Assembly: GCA_025399215.1 (NCBI GenBank)
Contig: MU621144.1
Span: 1-64,000, forward strand
Source of the DNA: Globomyces pollinis-pini
Taxonomy: Eukaryota > Chytridiomycota > Chytridiomycetes > Rhizophydiales > Globomycetaceae
Reading direction: 5' to 3'
DNA: 64,000 bases
The notes under the pieces were generated by a model. It did not search any database, was not told the origin of the DNA, and saw only the letters and a program-made list of their open reading frames with translations. Shown here piece after piece: positions 40,301-49,959 of the stretch. A program made the translations under genes and the position numbers. How positions within the stretch are numbered: the first letter of the stretch is position 1; every line of letters begins with the position of its first letter.

Positions 40301-40719
40301 GAGCAATTTGTGAAAAATGTATGGGGAGTCATTTGCGATCCAGTAGTTCGACAACTGATACAGGTATAAACAATTTATTGTAGTCTGATTTAAAGGGTAT
40401 AGGTGGTGGGCATAGCAGTAGTGTGATCCCAAAATTGGGTGAAACTCTACTACAACTCATCACACTCTTTCCTACCGAGACACAAAATAGTTTATCGAAC
40501 TGTTTGCAACAGGTTTGTTACTTGTATACTAACAAGCTCAGGATGGATTTCCCACTGCTTTGGTAACAATTGAAGAAAAAGAAGTATTTCTCAAAACTCT
40601 CATAGGGTAATTTATTAAAACTTATTGTTAGGATACGTAAAGTGAAACCATTTAAAGAATGCGTTCGAATGTTTTCGCTTAAATGCCGTGGTCTTTCAAA
40701 CAACCTTCCTACAATGTAA
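37360..40719 (+). CDS. importin-13/transportin-3-like karyopherin
   Basis: ATG 37360 starts only 6 nt after the stop of the preceding gene. The N-terminus (VEQALNNMYSNRTDVDKKQY, then FLMDYQSSPQTWRHSLGLL and FFGAQSLY) is the importin-beta N-terminal HEAT pattern of importin 13 and transportin 3. HEAT-like helices continue through about 15 exons, for example AANSLVEICAVCQVHLA near 39260 and FKECVRMFSLKCRGL at the C-terminus. The stop is TAA 40717-40719. These carriers bind Ran-GTP and move cargo, including SR proteins and some transcription factors, through nuclear pores. Which of the IPO13, TNPO3 or Kap122 groups it belongs to is undecided. Internal exon limits are approximate. Confidence 0.82.
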
Positions 40720-41301
40720 TAAAAAATATTAATCATTTTCGATTATGAATTATATGAACTTGTACTGTTGAAATTTTTATCAGAATACAAACCAGAAAAT
40801 AATGTTTGTATGAGAATTCTGCTTCTACAAGATCATTAGCAATTCACTATTTTCAATACAAGAAAGATTGTTTAAAACCTTATAAAATCAATGTCTCTGT
40901 GGTCTGAAAGGATGATGAACTAAGAATAATCAGAAACAGAGTTTACAAAGCAAACTCAATATCGTTTCCGTGAGTATTTCGTGTTATTCTGTAGTGTCTT
41001 TTACATCTTAATGGTTCAAATGTTATTAATATCCAGTTTCTCTGTTCAGATAACCTTAAATCGTGGCTTGGTTAACATCGTGTTCTAAAAACTATAGTTG
41101 AATTCCACACGTTAGGTCCATGCGGTTAAATTTGTAACAGGCCCCTCAGATAGCATCATCAATTTGGTCATTTAGAGGCTCTGTAGGCATGTTTTGTAGT
41201 GTTTCAGAGTCTACCTGAACTTGTATTTGAGGGGTGTACAAATGGTGTGAGCCAACAATTATACAAACGAATAATGAACGTAACAATTCTTGACAACTCG
41301 A
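40720..41301. other. intergenic stretch, no gene seen
   Basis: About 580 nt between the karyopherin stop and the 7TM gene start. No family-like reading on either strand; presumably 3' flank and promoter. Confidence 0.4.
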
Positions 41302-42750
41302 ATGCCAAATTATACTGGTCTAGCACTTTCCCTTTTAGTATTGCCCTTGGCAATTATAGGGGCCATCTCAGCTATCTGGATCTTACGAAAGAATATACTT
41401 CCCGATAATGCTTTCACCAAACTCATTACAACAGTCATTTATTTTGATCTAGTGGCCAACTTCACGGTTATATTGACTGAATCACAGAATGTCTATGCCG
41501 TTCTAATCGCGACAAAACCACAACGAAAGGCAATCTACAACTCACCCTTATTCTTTATCCCTTCCAGTTTAACCAGTTCTTTCTTTCATTCAGAACTGTT
41601 TTTAAGCACTGTAATCGCCATGGCAACGGTCCAAGTCATCAATTTTAAAGGAACATTTTATACAATCAATTGGAAATTGATGATTGCACTTGCTACACTA
41701 TTTGGTTTGGTAGATTTAGCACTTAGCTTTATGCCATATTTCAGTTTTGAAATTACAGATATCCTTTCTGTCGTTGAATTGATTGTCGTTACCGTCACTG
41801 TGGCGATACAACTACTTGCATGTACACTTTCCGTTCAAGAGTTAAATAAACAGAAAACAGCTCGTCAAAAGAACCTCACCACCAACACGTTCAAATTAAT
41901 GGAATATAAACGTCATAAAGCTGATCAGATAATGATGAATTTCATTCTATCATTCATGATTTTAAATGCTGCAACTTGGGTTCCATATATCATATCCGGT
42001 TTATTATTTTATGCACGTATATGTGGAGATAATTTCATTAATCAAATATTTTATTTTACATATAATGGAGTAGGAGCAATACGTGGATGTTTACAGGCAA
42101 TTATCATAAATCGCGCGTATTCCAAAGTTGAATTCACTTCAGAACAAGATAATGATAATGAAGATGATGTGAATGATGATAAAAAAAAGAAATCACTTGA
42201 AGATGCTACCACTCAAATTCAGATTGATGAAAAGGTCACTAAGTATGATAATGCATCTACACAAATTGAAATTCTGAATCCATTTCAGAATGAAAGTTTT
42301 GGTAGTAATACACCTATTTTGGAAGACGCGGTTCAAGTTAGTAGTCCTCGTCAACAAATCCCATCTGTTTGGTCTCCAACCACTGATTCCATCAGTTTTA
42401 ATCGATCAATGAACAGGAAAGTTCGTGTTCGAGTAGTTGATTCATTTCTTCCAACATTATCAGGTTCAAATGCATTGAATTATCCTACAAATTCAATTCT
42501 TTTGATGAATCAAAACCATCTTTCCAAAATTGATAGTAAAGTATTATCTTTGGATTCTCCAACCAGATTCAATTCATTTGTTAGACCTGTATCAATCATC
42601 ACCCCCAAGTTGGATATGTCCTTTGTTTCTGTTCCCAGGCATAAAGCAGTTGATGCAATTCGAAATTCTAATCAAAGTTATGCAATCAAGATCGATTCAC
42701 CATTAGCAACTGGAGATATCTATGACTCATATTTGTATGAGAACAAATAA
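41302..42750 (+). CDS. seven-transmembrane (GPCR-like) protein
   Basis: A single exon from ATG 41302 (482 residues). Seven hydrophobic segments occupy about residues 1-270. The first is LALSLLVLPLAIIGAISAIW. The sixth and seventh read LSFMILNAATWVPYIISGLL and FTYNGVGAIRGCLQAIIINR; the short loop and the RAYSKV ending are typical of a receptor that enters a cytoplasmic tail. A basic third loop (KQKTARQKN, KLMEYKRHKADQIM) lies between TM5 and TM6. The tail of about 200 residues is acidic, then Ser/Thr/Asn-rich, suited to phosphorylation. No named GPCR class motif such as DRY or NPxxY is clear, so class and ligand are unknown. Confidence 0.75.
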   Translation: MPNYTGLALSLLVLPLAIIGAISAIWILRKNILPDNAFTKLITTVIYFDLVANFTVILTESQNVYAVLIATKPQRKAIYNSPLFFIPSSLTSSFFHSELFLSTVIAMATVQVINFKGTFYTINWKLMIALATLFGLVDLALSFMPYFSFEITDILSVVELIVVTVTVAIQLLACTLSVQELNKQKTARQKNLTTNTFKLMEYKRHKADQIMMNFILSFMILNAATWVPYIISGLLFYARICGDNFINQIFYFTYNGVGAIRGCLQAIIINRAYSKVEFTSEQDNDNEDDVNDDKKKKSLEDATTQIQIDEKVTKYDNASTQIEILNPFQNESFGSNTPILEDAVQVSSPRQQIPSVWSPTTDSISFNRSMNRKVRVRVVDSFLPTLSGSNALNYPTNSILLMNQNHLSKIDSKVLSLDSPTRFNSFVRPVSIITPKLDMSFVSVPRHKAVDAIRNSNQSYAIKIDSPLATGDIYDSYLYENK

Positions 42751-42855
42751 TTGGTTTGCCATACCCGATATTCATTAACTTAATGTAAATAAATTTCTAT
42801 TTTGTAATTTAAGAACCAGTGTAATTGAACACTTATTTTATTGAATATCTGAGTA

Positions 42856-44826
42856 TTACATACGGAATACTCCAAATTTGGTTTCTTCAGTCTTGGCATT
42901 CATAGAAGCACTTAATGCTAAACCTAACACCTTTCTGGTGTCTTTAGGTTCAATAATACCATCATCCCAAAGTCTCGCACTGAAGAACAAATTAGCTTCA
43001 CTTAAAATTACCTAGCAAAGTAAGGATGTCCTTCGCTTTCATAACGAGTTTGAATAGGTGCTTTAAATTCAGCTTCAGCTTCAGGAGTCCAGGTTTCACC
43101 ACGCTTTTCTTTTGCATCACGAGTGACTATAATGAATCAGTTACTTTAAATCTGTTACTCTGAGATAAGACTCCGGCAGCTTGTTCTCCTCCCATAACAC
43201 TAATTCTAGCTAAACAGGTTAAAAATAGATAAAAATACAGTTTGGCCATGACCACAAGAATCGAGGTGAATAAGCTCTACCACACATTCCATAGTTACCA
43301 GCACCATAAGATGCTCCACAAAGAACAGTGAATTTTGGGACTTTAGCAGATGCTACAGCATTGACCATCTTGGCACCATTTTTGGCAATTCCACCTGCTT
43401 CGGCATTTTTACCAACCATAAACCCAGTAATATTTTGTAAGAAAACTAATGGAATATTTCTTTGGGAACATAATTCAATAAAATGAGCACCTTTTAAGGC
43501 ACATTCAGAAAACAAAATTCCGTTATTTCCTACAATCCCAACTGGATATCCATGAATTCGAGCAAATCCTGACATTAATCATGAATTGGAAATCGTACCA
43601 GTAACAAGTTGTGTTGCATAGTTTTCTTTGAATTCGTGGAATCGACTGCCATCTACAATACGAGCAATAACTTGTTTCATATCAAAAGGTTTTCTTAAAT
43701 TATCCCCCACTATACCCCCAATTTCGGACGGGTCGTAAAGCGGTGGTTCTGGTTTAGTCAAGGTCACCTAGTAATGAATCAAAACATAAAATTACAGTAA
43801 CATCTTTCTTGTAGTTGAAGTTTGCAACAATGTTACGACCAATTTCTAAAGCATGTTCATCAGATTGTGCAAGATGATCAGTTACACCCGATACTTTACA
43901 ATGTAAATCACCACCGCCTAATTCTTCGGCAGTCACTACTTCACCTGTAGCTGCTTTAACTAATGGAGGACCAGCCAAGAAAATGGTTCCTTGGTTTTTG
44001 ACAATGACACTTTCATCGGACATGGCTGGTACATAAGCACCACCTGCAGTACACGAACCCAATACAATGGCTACTTGTGGAATTCCAGCTAAATGATCAA
44101 AAAATAGATTTTTGTTACCACCGGAAAGGGTTGCTTGATTGTAAAAGATACGTCCAAAATGTTCTTTGTCAGGAAACACATCTGCTTGTCTAGGAAGATT
44201 GGCACCACCTTAAAAAACATTAACTTCAAGTAAAATACCAGAATCAACTAAATAAATACATGGCAACCCATTTTCACGAGCAATTTCTTGAGCTCGAAGA
44301 TGTTTCTTGACCGTAATTGGATAATACGAACCACCTTTAACGGTAGGGTCATTAGCAACGATGACACATTCAATCCCACTCACTCTACCAATTCCGGTAA
44401 TGATTCCACCAGCTGGTACATCATCATCATAGAGTTCATAACCAGCAAATTGAGAGAGTTCCAAAAATGGTGTGCTAAAAACAACATGAATACATCATAA
44501 TCAAATACCCCGGATCAATTAATGAATCGATTCTATCTCTAGGCAATAACTTTTTCCTTTCCAAATGTCTTTTTCTAGCTCGTTCACCACCACCTAGTTT
44601 GATAGTTTCTACTTTGCTTCTCAAATCTGCGATAATTTTCTCTTGAGCAATGGTATTTTCCTAAATATGAATATGAAAAGAATCGAACCTTGAATGAATC
44701 TGAGTCGGTATCGACAGTATTTGGAATAACTTTACCAAGATGGTAAAATCTAGTAACCATCAAAGGTAATGGTTTGGTAAAGGCAACATTTCTGGTGGAC
44801 TTGAATAATAACCTGCCAACTTTCAT
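42856..44826 (-). CDS. MCCC2: methylcrotonyl-CoA carboxylase beta subunit (mitochondrial)
   Basis: The N-terminus ([20 protein letters not shown]) is basic and Ser/Thr-rich, a probable mitochondrial targeting sequence. Carboxyltransferase motifs follow: [112 protein letters not shown], then [20 protein letters not shown] and [20 protein letters not shown]. The last exon ends [12 protein letters not shown]. About eight short introns interrupt it. With the biotin-carrying alpha subunit the enzyme carboxylates methylcrotonyl-CoA in leucine degradation. Length and motifs are complete, so it looks functional. Confidence 0.96.
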
Positions 44827-45116
44827 GATTTAATTTGAAGTTTGGGGATGTGGGGGAAAGCAATTTGAAGGATTGCTGGAAAGGGTCTGGACTCGTGATC
44901 AACAGCAGTTGTACAAACCAATCGATTGAGTTTGTATTTCATTTATAAAAATATTCAATCCTATGCCATATATCAAATGCATTGGACTGTGTGGTTTAAT
45001 TAAGAAGTTGAATATGACGCGATAGTATTACACTTCAAGACTAGGTTTTCTAATTCAATACAGGTATGATAATTATTTAAGTATTATATTATGCTAGAGG
45101 CAAACGAATTTGACCT

Positions 45117-46550
45117 TTAATTGTCTATTACACGACCAGAATCACGTTTTGCATTAGCAGAACCAATTTGACCACTCAATTTTTCTACTTCATCTTGGAA
45201 ATTTGATATAAAATTTTCTTCAGAATCAGAAGCCTCTGCTAAACTGAGATACTGATTTGGGTCAAGGTAATCTGTCTCTTCAACGTTAGGGTCTGGGTAT
45301 ATTATATCGTTTAAGAATTTATCCATCAAGAATCCGTTTTGGCGAGATACTTCTTCATTCAAAAGTGATGATGTTCTGGGCGGTCGTAGAGGCCGTAGTG
45401 AACTGGTTCTGGGAGTTGGCTTAGGTACACTTGACAATTCTTCGAATTCTGGAATTATGGAATCCAAGAGCTTACCCAATTGTGGAATAAGGCCATTGGA
45501 ATGTATCGTAGGACTTGAGTTTTCAAATTCTGTGTCATCTTCGGCATCTGGATCAAACCAATCTGGTACAATTGAATCAAGAAACATTCCAACTTTAAAC
45601 CAAGTTGATTGTTGTGGTTTATTTCTTGTTTTCGACTTTGATGGTTTTAAATTTGAGGTGACAAACGGCTTGTTTTCATAAATGGTTGGTGGAACCTTGT
45701 AGTTACCACTAGAGCTTCTTGATCGAGGAGTATCGGTTGAAAGTTTCATTATAGGGGTATGTGATCGAATGGGAGCAGTAGTTGTGAGACTACCCATAGA
45801 TTCATATTGACGCATACGAATCGTTCTGGGAGCTTCTGATATAGTTTTTGACCTTGATAGTGATGGCAGATCAGAATCTTTCCGTTTTGTTATTGGGTTG
45901 GATAATGTTCGAGATCGGGGAAGCTTTTCCTCATCTGATTTGGAATCTGAGGAATCATTTGAGTTGTGTAATTCACTGAAATCAGAGTTAATACTAGACA
46001 TTGATCTAGTTTTTCGTAATTTATTCAAGTGCTGTAGACTGTGACATTTGGTGAAAATGGAAGTAAAGGATTCTTCCACATTGATATCGGCTAAAGCACT
46101 GGTTTCTACAAACATACACCCACAATTCTTTGCAAGTGCTTGACCCTCTGCTTCACTAACCATTCTATTTTCCAAATCTGCTTTATTCCCAACCACCAAC
46201 AATACATATGTTTTGTTTGAGTCTTGAGCAGAACGAAAACATTCTACCCATTTCTTTACAGATTCGAATGATTTTCTATTTGCAACATCATATACAATCA
46301 TAGCACCTTCAGCATTTTGCCAATGAGTTTTCAAACTTGACATAGTGTTTTGATTTCCAGGGTTATCTAAAACCTGACATTTAGTATCCAATACACCATT
46401 ATTTAATTTGAGCATAGTAGTTGATAATTGTATGAGTATAGTTTTGTTTGTAACAGTATAATATTTTTTGAAATATCTGTCAATAAGCTGAGTTTTCCCT
46501 ACTCCCGAATCACCAATACAAGTGATTTTTATAGTTTGAAGCAATACCAT
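45117..46550 (-). CDS. atypical Ras-superfamily GTPase with long C-terminal extension
   Basis: A single exon of 477 residues. The GTPase domain covers about residues 6-175: P-loop GDSGVGKT, NKAD for guanine specificity and ETSAL. The G3 region reads DNPGNQ rather than D-x-A-G-Q, so the Ala and catalytic Gln positions are replaced by Pro and Asn. Intrinsic GTP hydrolysis may be poor. The domain is followed by about 300 residues, rich in Ser, Arg and Pro, without a C-terminal Cys prenylation motif (it ends RVIDN). The tail contains three similar short segments: FLDSIVPDWF, LLDSIIPEFE and FLNDIIYPDP. These look like repeated linear binding motifs. I cannot assign it to Rab, Ras or RJL groups. 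Confidence 0.85.
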   Translation of the reverse strand: MVLLQTIKITCIGDSGVGKTQLIDRYFKKYYTVTNKTILIQLSTTMLKLNNGVLDTKCQVLDNPGNQNTMSSLKTHWQNAEGAMIVYDVANRKSFESVKKWVECFRSAQDSNKTYVLLVVGNKADLENRMVSEAEGQALAKNCGCMFVETSALADINVEESFTSIFTKCHSLQHLNKLRKTRSMSSINSDFSELHNSNDSSDSKSDEEKLPRSRTLSNPITKRKDSDLPSLSRSKTISEAPRTIRMRQYESMGSLTTTAPIRSHTPIMKLSTDTPRSRSSSGNYKVPPTIYENKPFVTSNLKPSKSKTRNKPQQSTWFKVGMFLDSIVPDWFDPDAEDDTEFENSSPTIHSNGLIPQLGKLLDSIIPEFEELSSVPKPTPRTSSLRPLRPPRTSSLLNEEVSRQNGFLMDKFLNDIIYPDPNVEETDYLDPNQYLSLAEASDSEENFISNFQDEVEKLSGQIGSANAKRDSGRVIDN

Positions 46551-46849
46551 CGAGTAAAGTAAAAAATCAAAGTGAAATTCAGACCAAAATTAGTTAAAAC
46601 ACAACAGTGCCCCAAGCCGTTCCAGTCTTTAGGTATTTTTTTATTGTTATTAAGGCTGAGCACAAAAAACCAAAGAATGAATTTTAAACAAAGAAAACTT
46701 GAGACTTAAAATAGGAATTTAATAGAGAAAAAAACTTGAATCCTTTAATTAATACATTGGAGAAATTGTAGAAAATTGAAACAAAAGAATGAAACATCTC
46801 CCCATATGAAGTTGTTGGTGCTCTTTGTCATGCCCTAAATACAAGTATT

Positions 46850-47921
46850 ATGAGGCTTGGTCAAAACAAATCATCATTGTCAATCTACTTGTCATTTATG
46901 AACTCAATTCCATTCGAGATTCTATCAGAAGAAAGAGTTAATGAATTAGAAGATTACGTGGATCTATTGATTTCTTCAAATCTCTCAAATTTTCCGAATG
47001 ATAATTTATTAGTCGAATTACAAAAAATTAAGAAATTAAAATTCACTAGAATTCCAAAACCAATTCCATTTGGAACATCCGGTTGTGTCACTAAAAAAAT
47101 TACCACCATTCAGAATTATATACAACTTTTATCGTATAATTATTTAGGTTTGATTAGATTTATAACACTCTTTAGGTGAATATAAATCGGATCTAATTAT
47201 TCTTCTTAGGTTTGCCAATACATTTAACAATCATTCATTAGGTACGCGTTTTTAAACTTTTCTAAATCATCTAAGGTTTGTCTTTATCAATTAAATGTAA
47301 ACAAAAATAGGCGATCCTTTCTTTATAATCAAAAAATCATTTAGTATTCATAAACTATGTCGTATTGCTCAACAAATGGTATCTGCATCATTACCAATCA
47401 AATGTTTGGAGGCAGTAGTACTAGGGATACAACAAACAATGAATTTAGAAAATTTAGATCGGATCAGTAATCAATCATATGTTCATCATAGCATTATCCT
47501 TCAAATCGGTATGTGATGGAATTGTTTATCGTCATATCGTATTGGTTTTGAAATATTTTGATAAATGGGGTGCCCTTGGACTTTCAAGAAGACCGGATTT
47601 AATGAATAAAACTTTGACTTATAGGGTAATTGATTCAGTACTAATTTGAAATAGACATTATCAGATCTCATACATGAATACAAAATATGTTATGAAAATA
47701 GTATTATTCAACAAATTAATGCTTTAGATTTCCATAAATTACTTAAAGTGAAATTAGGATGGCCAGTAGCTCATAATTTGGCCAGTAATGAAGCTCCGAC
47801 TTGGAAGGTTCTAAATTGATTTACTCTAAATCTATAGCATACTTGTATTTATATCCAACAACCTTGGTCAGATGTAATGAAAGAGGTGGATAGTTACTGC
47901 AGACTACTTCGATCTCGCTAA
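46850..47921 (+). CDS. VASH: vasohibin-like tubulin tyrosine carboxypeptidase
   Basis: Joined exons show the vasohibin core: TRIPKPIPFGTSG, IQNYIQLLSYNYLGDPFFII, SASLPIKCLEAVVLGI, SFKSVCDGIVYRHIVL, KWGALGLSRRPDLM, then LLKVKLGWPVAH and APTWKH. The non-canonical triad residues are all present: Cys (codon 47403-47405), His (47533-47535) and Ser (47584-47586). Introns are 47148-47310, 47467-47491, 47626-47654 and 47808-47837; removing them gives one frame to TAA 47919-47921. Start is ATG 46850 or ATG 46898. Vasohibins, with SVBP, cut the C-terminal Tyr from alpha-tubulin; no SVBP gene is seen here. The first intron is 163 nt, four to five times the usual length, and has an extraordinary internal structure. 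Confidence 0.92.
47148..47310 (+). other. five head-to-tail minimal introns at one intron position
   Basis: The interval divides exactly into 47148-47175 (28 nt), 47176-47209 (34), 47210-47241 (32), 47242-47275 (34) and 47276-47310 (35). Each unit begins GT and ends AG; four end TAG and one AAG. Most have a TAAC/TAAT/TAAA-like branch candidate. The units abut with no base between, giving AG/GT at all four internal junctions. Removing the whole block restores the vasohibin reading SYNYLGDPFFII. Unit lengths equal the normal intron lengths of this genome. Confidence 0.8.
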
Positions 47922-48099
47922 AAAGACAACCAGTCCATACTATAAATTATTACAATACTCCATTAAAAGTTCAATATAACATTCACATTTCTATCTGACA
48001 ATTCGTTTTCTAAACGTATAACAAACAGTAATATTTTTAGTAAGTGATCTGGCAATTCAAACTATTAAAGTGATATTGTGAAAATGTATATTAACAAAC

Positions 48100-49503
48100 T
48101 CACAATTCATCGGCATAAGGAAGACGCGATGTATTTCCAGAAGCAACGATACTTGGTTTTGATTTTAATGCAGAGGCAGCAACCTAAACTATTCAACGAA
48201 AAAACCGTTTACCTTTTGGACATCTGCGGCTGTAACAGAGTTAATAGCTTCGATATTCAATAATGTGGATCCAGTAAGTGCTTCTTTTCCTAAAGCATCA
48301 ATGACACCAGCTCGGGTTAAATCGGCTTCTAAGGTAACAATGGCCCCTTTCTTGGCACCTTCAAGGGCTTCGGCAGAGATTGACTTGGAAACTGACTTTA
48401 AGGCATCAATGGCAGCGGAAACGGTTGATTTGATTTCAGCAGTTTTTCCTTCAACCACGAATCCAACTAAACCGGCATCTGAGTAGGATTTGGTAAAGGC
48501 CTTGACAGAGGTATCTTCGGTACCAACGGCACCCAAGCAACCACTTCCGTTACCACGTTTAACACTCTTGCTTCCTTGTAGCAAAGCACCAAGAACTAAT
48601 GATGCATAATAATCTGGTGATGTGAAGGCAACTCCAGGGTAAGCTACAGCGTAAATGGCAGTTGATTTAGGACCGGATTCAATTCTAGCTTCACCACCGA
48701 AATATTTGGAAGGAGCCACTGAAGCATTGGCTGCTGCTTGTACCTTTAACTTGGACAAGGTGGATTCTACAATAGTCTTCAAGTCACTGTGAGAAACACC
48801 AGTTGCAACGACAGCAATGTTTCCTTCAGTGAATTGGTTAGCAGTAAAGCTCTTAATATCTGAGCGACTTAAACCTGCAACAGCTTCTTTTTTAGCATAA
48901 ATAGAATTTCCAAGTCCAGTTCTGAAAGCAACTTGATGTAGTTTATCATTGACTTGTTCATGTCTGCAAGAAAGTGCGGAGGCAGTTTGTTTAACAGCAC
49001 CATGAGCAGCTTCAATGAATTCATAAGTTTCGAATTGGCTATTCAAAGCGTTTTCAAGCAAAGTTGGGACAACGTCAACACTAAAAATGAATACATTGAA
49101 AATTACACATCATCACGAAGGAAATTAGCACCAAAAGTAATATGCTCCCTGGAAACAGCAGAGTATAAAGAGTTTCCTCTCAATTCAGCATCCAAAAAAG
49201 TTCGCACAGCACTATCGTTTGGCAAATTCTAGACTATTAGTAACAATTATAAAGTACTCTAATAAGGGAGGTTTTAGTTAAATGAGCAAGACCAGGAGCA
49301 TCTAAAGAGTCGAAACGGGAACCAGCTTTTAAAACAACAGCAACAGAGGAAGCAGGTCCAGCAGTATCATAGGATGCGATAGAAATCCCGCCGACCTTGG
49401 ACAGTTGTTTGATAGCCTTAGGACCAACGGTGATTTGCTCTCCATTACGATTATACGCAACAGCGTCAGTTGCAAAGTGTCTGAGTCGATTCAATCTTAA
49501 CAT
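48100..49503 (-). CDS. QCR2: ubiquinol-cytochrome c reductase core protein 2
   Basis: ATG 49503 begins a short basic presequence (MLRLNRLRHFATDAV). The M16-peptidase-like fold follows: VGGISIASYDTAGPASSVAV, KAGSRFDSLDAPGLAHLTKT, then ELRGNSLYSAVSREHITFGA, and later YFGGEARIESGPKSTAIYAV and YASLVLGALLQGSKSVKRG. The zinc-binding HXXEH is absent, as expected for core protein 2. Three or four introns are present; the last (near 48191-48219) precedes VAASALKSKPSIVASGN. It is part of mitochondrial complex III, facing the matrix. Length is about 430 residues, normal for the family. It is convergent with the vasohibin gene and divergent from the aminopeptidase gene. Confidence 0.95.
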
Positions 49504-49959
49504 CCTTGATTGTTTTAAGAAAGAAATTTTATTTTGAATTTCCAACGGAAAAAAATTTGACTAAGAATGAATATTGACCAACAATAGTAATGATTGAGAT
49601 CGACAATAGAGTAAGAAGGTGTAAGTGTATTGATTCGTAGTCTCTTTATCATTAGAATTTATTGTTGCAGAGGTATTCTATTCAATGGGGTTTCATTCAA
49701 TCAAGTTAAAGGTATTATTATTCTACAACTTGGTGAATAATAGCATCATTTTAATTGTATAATCTGAATATTTTGAGTAAAGAGTCACGATATTATCGTT
49801 ACGTATCTGTGAAATAAATCAAGTATGCTTATCCGTAAAATCAATCGACTGTTTGAGTCTAACTACCTTCAACTCCACTTGAAAAAAGTCTGTGGATTTC
49901 CAGTCCACTCGGGACTTGGTATCATGTGCATCAAGTTTTAATGTTTTTTTGTAACTTTA
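49504..49959. promoter_or_regulatory. divergent promoter region, QCR2 / LTA4 hydrolase-like
   Basis: About 455 nt between starts on opposite strands; AT-rich. No gene or named motif seen. Confidence 0.4.

Noticed and set aside
47148..47310. Reading parts of the vasohibin intron block as small exons
   Set aside because: No tested combination keeps frame and adds conserved sequence; vasohibin homology passes directly from SYNYLG to DPFFII.
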